From positions 1 through 7,700 of the forward strand of contig JASHWW010000149.1 of the NCBI GenBank assembly GCA_030043855.1: a stretch of DNA of 7,700 nt, written 5' to 3'. The notes under the pieces were generated by a model that saw nothing but the letters and a program-made list of their open reading frames with translations, had not been told where the DNA came from and searched no databases. Origin of the DNA: Thermoplasmata archaeon (GTDB lineage: Archaea; Thermoplasmatota; Thermoplasmata; Lutacidiplasmatales; UBA184). Positions 5,534 to 7,700 of the stretch are shown piece after piece (position 1 is the first letter of the stretch; each line of letters opens with the position of its first letter). Both the position numbers and the translations under genes were made by a program.

Positions 5534-6579
5534 GCGTCGAACCCCGCGCCCGTCCCCACCAGGGAGAGGTAGGCGTCCTCCAACGAGACCGGCGCGAGCG
5601 TCGCCTGGACGCCCTCGCCCGTGAGCCGGGCGAGTTCGGCGACGACTTCCGGTCGGAACGGATCCGGCACCTCGAGCCGCTCGGCGTTGCCGAGCTTGAG
5701 ACCCACGCGGTACCGGGACTCGAGGTCGGCGACGAGGGCCCGCCCGTTCGCGGTGAGGTGGTCGAGGCCCCGGATCTCGAGTCGCCCCCCGTACGGGAGG
5801 CGCGCTCGGATCTCGGCGACCGTCCCCTGGGCCACGAACCGGCCCCCGTCGATGACGACGACCCGATCGGCAAGGTACTCCGCCTCCTCGATGTAGTGGG
5901 TCGTCAGGAGGATCCCGAGGCGGCGGGCCCGCAGCCCTTCGATCAGGCGCCAGACCGACCGACGCGCCTCCGGGTCGACGCCGGTCGTCGGCTCATCCAG
6001 GAGCAGCAGGCGCGTCGACGGGCCCGCGAGGGCGACCGCCAGGAGGACGCGCCGGCGCAATCCGCCGGAGAGCTCCCGAATCAGGGTGCGGCGATGTTCC
6101 ACGAGGCCGGTCTCCGCCAGCAGTCGGTCCGCTTCGGCGGGGATCGCGGACCGCGGGGTTCCCTTCAGGGCCGCGAACCCCCGGATCTCCTCCTCGACGG
6201 TCAGGTCGCCCCGGGGTTCGCACTCCTGGGGGATGACGGAGAGGAACCGCTTGGCCGCGATCGGGCGGCGCACCACGTCGAGGCCGGCGATCTCGATCGT
6301 GCCGGCCGTGGGGAGGAGCTGCCCTGCGACCTGCCGGAGGAGCGTCGTTTTCCCGGCCCCGTTCGGGCCGAGGAGCGCGACGATCTCTCCCGGGTGGACC
6401 TCCAGGTCGAGCCCGTCGTTCGCCGTGCGCAAGCCGGTGCGACCCCGGTACGACTTGGTCAGATGGCGGACGCGGAGGACCGGGGCGTCGCGTCGGGCGG
6501 GGTCTCCCGAGGCGCCCAATCGTTCCGTGTCCGCCACCCGAGAAGGGAGACCGAGCCCCGGGTCATTCCCGTGGCGCAC
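5530..6579 (-). CDS. ABC transporter ATP-binding protein (ABC-2 / DrrA-like exporter)
   Basis: This 349-residue ATPase powers the adjacent permease. The nucleotide-binding domain starts near residue 34. Walker A is GPNGAGKT (71-78), the Q-loop Gln is 118, the signature is LSGGL (170-174), Walker B is LLLLDEP (191-197, catalytic Glu196), the D-loop is GVD (200-202) and the switch His is 228 in LLTTHYIEEAEYLADR. A C-terminal region of about 85 residues (265-349), ending VSLEDAYLSLVGTG, is the DrrA-type extension. The GTG at 6579 adds about 31 low-complexity residues before the domain. GTG 6537 is an alternative start giving a more typical length. I kept 6579 because a weak GGTGA lies 9 nt upstream and an AT-poor TATA-like CGAAAC lies 28 nt upstream. 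The gene follows the rhodanese by 33 bp and may share its transcript. Confidence 0.94.
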   Translation of the reverse strand: MRHGNDPGLGLPSRVADTERLGASGDPARRDAPVLRVRHLTKSYRGRTGLRTANDGLDLEVHPGEIVALLGPNGAGKTTLLRQVAGQLLPTAGTIEIAGLDVVRRPIAAKRFLSVIPQECEPRGDLTVEEEIRGFAALKGTPRSAIPAEADRLLAETGLVEHRRTLIRELSGGLRRRVLLAVALAGPSTRLLLLDEPTTGVDPEARRSVWRLIEGLRARRLGILLTTHYIEEAEYLADRVVVIDGGRFVAQGTVAEIRARLPYGGRLEIRGLDHLTANGRALVADLESRYRVGLKLGNAERLEVPDPFRPEVVAELARLTGEGVQATLAPVSLEDAYLSLVGTGAGFDA

Positions 6580-6588
6580 GGCGAGCGC

Positions 6589-6601
6589 TCACCGGGAGTG
6601 A
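6589..6601. repeat. Second copy of the TCAC-N5-GTGA dyad, before the ABC ATPase gene
   Basis: The plus strand reads TCACCGGGAGTGA. It differs by one base from the dyad at 3170-3182 and is also preceded by GCTC. It sits between the rhodanese stop and the ATPase start, 10 bp from the GTG. If transcription begins near that GTG, binding here could block initiation. This is a hypothesis only. Confidence 0.28.
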
Positions 6602-6612
6602 GTTTCGGGGCG

Positions 6613-6939
6613 CTACCCGTACCGCGGGACCTTCGGGTCGACCTTGCGGGACCAGGCGTCGATGCCTCCCGAAAGGTTCCCGACCGACGCGAAGCCCTGC
6701 CCCTCGAGATACCCGGCGACCATCCGGGACCGGACCCCGCCGTGGCAGTAGACGATCAGCTCGCGGTCGCGGGGGATCTCGGCGAGCCGCTCGGGAACCT
6801 GACCCATCGGGATGTGGAGGGACGGCTCGATGGCGGCGAGCTCGCGCTCGTACGGCTCCCGGACGTCGAGGAGAACGATCGCCCCGGCCGACTCCCGGAG
6901 CTTCGCCGCCGCCGTCTCCGGCGCGAGTTCGGTGACCAT
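6613..6939 (-). CDS. Single-domain rhodanese (GlpE-like sulfurtransferase)
   Basis: From the ATG at 6939 this is a 108-residue protein made of one rhodanese domain. VLLDVREPYERE (about 23-34) is the conserved first motif, and HIPMGQVPERL (42-52) is the second. The active-site loop is CHGGVRS with the sulfur-carrying Cys65, and the domain closes with NLSGGIDAW (88-96). Such proteins move sulfane sulfur to thiol or cyanide acceptors; the partner here is unknown. A GTG at 6951 would add four residues. I chose 6939 because it is an ATG and a TATA-like CTAAGG begins 28 nt upstream. The gene is divergent from the YHS/copper-ATPase unit, with 75 bp between starts, and is followed by the ABC transporter genes on the same strand. 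A link between sulfur transfer and metal handling is possible but unproven. Confidence 0.92.
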   Translation of the reverse strand: MVTELAPETAAAKLRESAGAIVLLDVREPYERELAAIEPSLHIPMGQVPERLAEIPRDRELIVYCHGGVRSRMVAGYLEGQGFASVGNLSGGIDAWSRKVDPKVPRYG

Positions 6940-6961
6940 CGACCGGTCCACTCGCCGTCGG

Positions 6962-6967
6962 CCTTAG
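6962..6967 (-). promoter_or_regulatory. Possible TATA-like element for the rhodanese gene
   Basis: The minus strand reads CTAAGG, 28 nt before the ATG at 6939. The match to a TATA box is weak, but the spacing agrees with the other leaderless candidates in the window. Confidence 0.33.
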
Positions 6968-6984
6968 CCTTGCCGCCCCGCGAG

Positions 6985-6991
6985 CCTATAT
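6985..6991 (+). promoter_or_regulatory. TATA box of the YHS / P1B-ATPase unit
   Basis: CCTATAT stands out in GC-rich DNA. The first base of CTATAT (6986) is 29 nt before the ATG at 7015, and no Shine-Dalgarno sequence precedes that ATG. A leaderless mRNA beginning at the YHS gene is therefore predicted. No obvious metal-responsive operator dyad was found around it. Confidence 0.62.
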
Positions 6992-7014
6992 GCGAATCGC
7001 CGCTGGTCGCGTCG

Positions 7015-7161
7015 ATGCAGGTCCGCGACCCGGTCTGCGGCATGGAGTTCGACGCGAAGCGCGCGGCGGCCCACGGCACCTACGGGGGAACGACGGTCTA
7101 CTTCTGCTCGGCCGGATGCAAGGCGACGTACGACCGGAGCCACCCGGCCGGCGGGGCCTGA
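7015..7161 (+). CDS. Small YHS-domain protein (48 aa), probable metal-binding partner of the ATPase
   Basis: The protein is essentially one YHS domain. DPVCGMEF (5-12) carries Cys8 and VYFCSAGC (28-35) carries Cys31 and Cys35, giving C-x22-C-x3-C. YHS domains, related to TRASH domains, bind copper or other soft metals through these Cys residues and are often found with P1B ATPases. The next gene's N-terminus has the same domain with identical Cys spacing, so the two look like a duplicated module, one free and one fused. The ATG at 7015 sits 29 nt after a clear TATA box. A function as a soluble metal carrier or sensor for the ATPase is inferred. The ORF is short, but motif, promoter and neighbour agree. 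Confidence 0.87.
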   Translation: MQVRDPVCGMEFDAKRAAAHGTYGGTTVYFCSAGCKATYDRSHPAGGA

Positions 7162-7192
7162 TCGGCCGGACGTACGACGCGAGCCGAGCGGC

Positions 7193-7197
7193 GGAGG
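7193..7197 (+). promoter_or_regulatory. Shine-Dalgarno site of the P1B-ATPase gene
   Basis: GGAGG is 5 nt before the GTG at 7203 and decides this start. It is the strongest ribosome-binding site in the window and fits an internal gene of an operon. Confidence 0.65.
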
Positions 7198-7202
7198 ACG
7201 CC

Positions 7203-7700
7203 GTGGCGACCGACCCCATCTGTGGGATGCACGTCGCGGACACCCCGGACGCGCTGCGGCTCACGCGGGAGAACCGGGAGTACCTGTTCTGCTCGACGAA
7301 TTGTCTCCACGAGTTCGCCGAGCCCGAGGCCGCCCTCCGTCGCCTGCGTCGGCGGCTCGCGGTGGGGTGGCCGCTGTCGATCGCGGTCGTCGGGCTGACG
7401 TACGGGATCCCGTCGCGCGCCACCTTCGTCGTCGCGGCCGTCCTCGCGACGGTCGTGCAGGGGTACGTGGGCGCCCCGTTCTACCGGGGTGCGTGGGACG
7501 CCCTCCGGCACCGGATCGGCAACATGGACGTGCTGATCGCCGTCGGAACGACCGCCGCGCTGCTGTACAGCCTGGTCGCCCTCGCCGTTCCCGGGCGGTT
7601 GCCGGCGGAGTACTTCTTCGACGCCTCCTCGGTGATCGTGACCCTCGTTCTGACGGGGAGCTATCTCGAGCACCTGACGCGCGCACGGGCCGGCTCCGCC
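7203..7700 (+). CDS. P1B-type heavy-metal (probably copper) ATPase with N-terminal YHS domain, 5' part
   Basis: The reading frame is open from the GTG at 7203 to the window edge (166 residues). Residues 4-40 are a YHS domain: DPICGM with Cys7, and LFCSTNC with Cys30 and Cys34. This occupies the place of the CxxC heavy-metal-associated domain found in many CopA proteins. Four hydrophobic segments follow at about 52-70, 74-91, 109-130 and 140-158. GNMDVLIAVGTTAALLYSLV (107-126) and VLTGSYLEHLTRARA (149-163) are characteristic of P1B ATPases (MDVLxxLGTTAAxxYS; LxGxYLE). The actuator, phosphorylation (DKTGT) and TM6 metal motifs (such as CPC) lie beyond the edge, so the metal is not proven; copper is likely given the YHS domain. 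It follows the free YHS gene by 41 bp and is preceded by a strong Shine-Dalgarno sequence. Confidence 0.9.
   Translation, partial: MATDPICGMHVADTPDALRLTRENREYLFCSTNCLHEFAEPEAALRRLRRRLAVGWPLSIAVVGLTYGIPSRATFVVAAVLATVVQGYVGAPFYRGAWDALRHRIGNMDVLIAVGTTAALLYSLVALAVPGRLPAEYFFDASSVIVTLVLTGSYLEHLTRARAGSA

Noticed and set aside
5758..7014. Long plus-strand frame that runs into the YHS gene, suggesting a 467-residue protein
   Set aside because: Everything before the ATG at 7015 is antisense to the ABC ATPase and rhodanese and lacks domain character. The TATA box at 6985-6991 marks 7015 as the true start.
7098..7686. Minus-strand open frames opposite the P1B ATPase
   Set aside because: The plus strand encodes YHS and P1B membrane motifs behind a strong ribosome-binding site; the antisense products are Arg-rich with no motif.

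Overview
The window is very GC-rich (about 70 % by eye) and gene-dense. It comes from an archaeon. The evidence is an archaeosine-type tRNA-guanine transglycosylase with a PUA domain, the start of a Kae1 gene, a family 5 uracil-DNA glycosylase, an archaeal winged-helix protein, and TATA-box promoters placed so that several lead genes would be leaderless. The proteins are rich in Arg and Ala and are not globally acidic, so a haloarchaeon is unlikely. A high-GC member of Thermoplasmatota or a related euryarchaeal lineage is my best guess, but this is inference and phylum placement is uncertain.

Layout. (1) 1-3110, minus strand: a cluster transcribed right to left, with uracil-DNA glycosylase B, tgtA, an 85-residue unknown protein, and the first 25 codons of kae1 at the window edge. 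Two of its genes modify tRNA (archaeosine at G15 and t6A at A37), one repairs deaminated DNA, and one has no known role. (2) 3111-3219: a divergent promoter region with a clear TATA box and a small dyad. (3) 3220-4776, plus strand: a two-gene unit encoding a long bactofilin-like beta-helix protein with a 17-residue period and, 9 bp later, a small winged-helix protein. (4) 4790-6939, minus strand: an ABC-2 exporter (permease and ATPase overlapping by 4 bp) preceded by a single-domain rhodanese. (5) 6940-7014: a second divergent promoter region. (6) 7015-7700, plus strand: a 48-residue YHS-domain protein followed by the N-terminal part of a P1B heavy-metal ATPase with a YHS domain at its N-terminus, probably a copper-efflux unit; the ATPase runs off the right edge.

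A consistent expression grammar is visible. Several lead genes have a TATA-like hexamer 28-30 nt before the start codon, which implies leaderless mRNAs, while two internal genes (winged-helix, ATPase) have good Shine-Dalgarno sequences. I used this pattern to choose starts for the glycosylase and the rhodanese. The least understood items are the long bactofilin-like protein with its winged-helix partner and the small protein between tgtA and kae1. I saw no tRNA, rRNA, CRISPR array, insertion sequence or clear terminator, and no gene-free stretch longer than about 110 bp.
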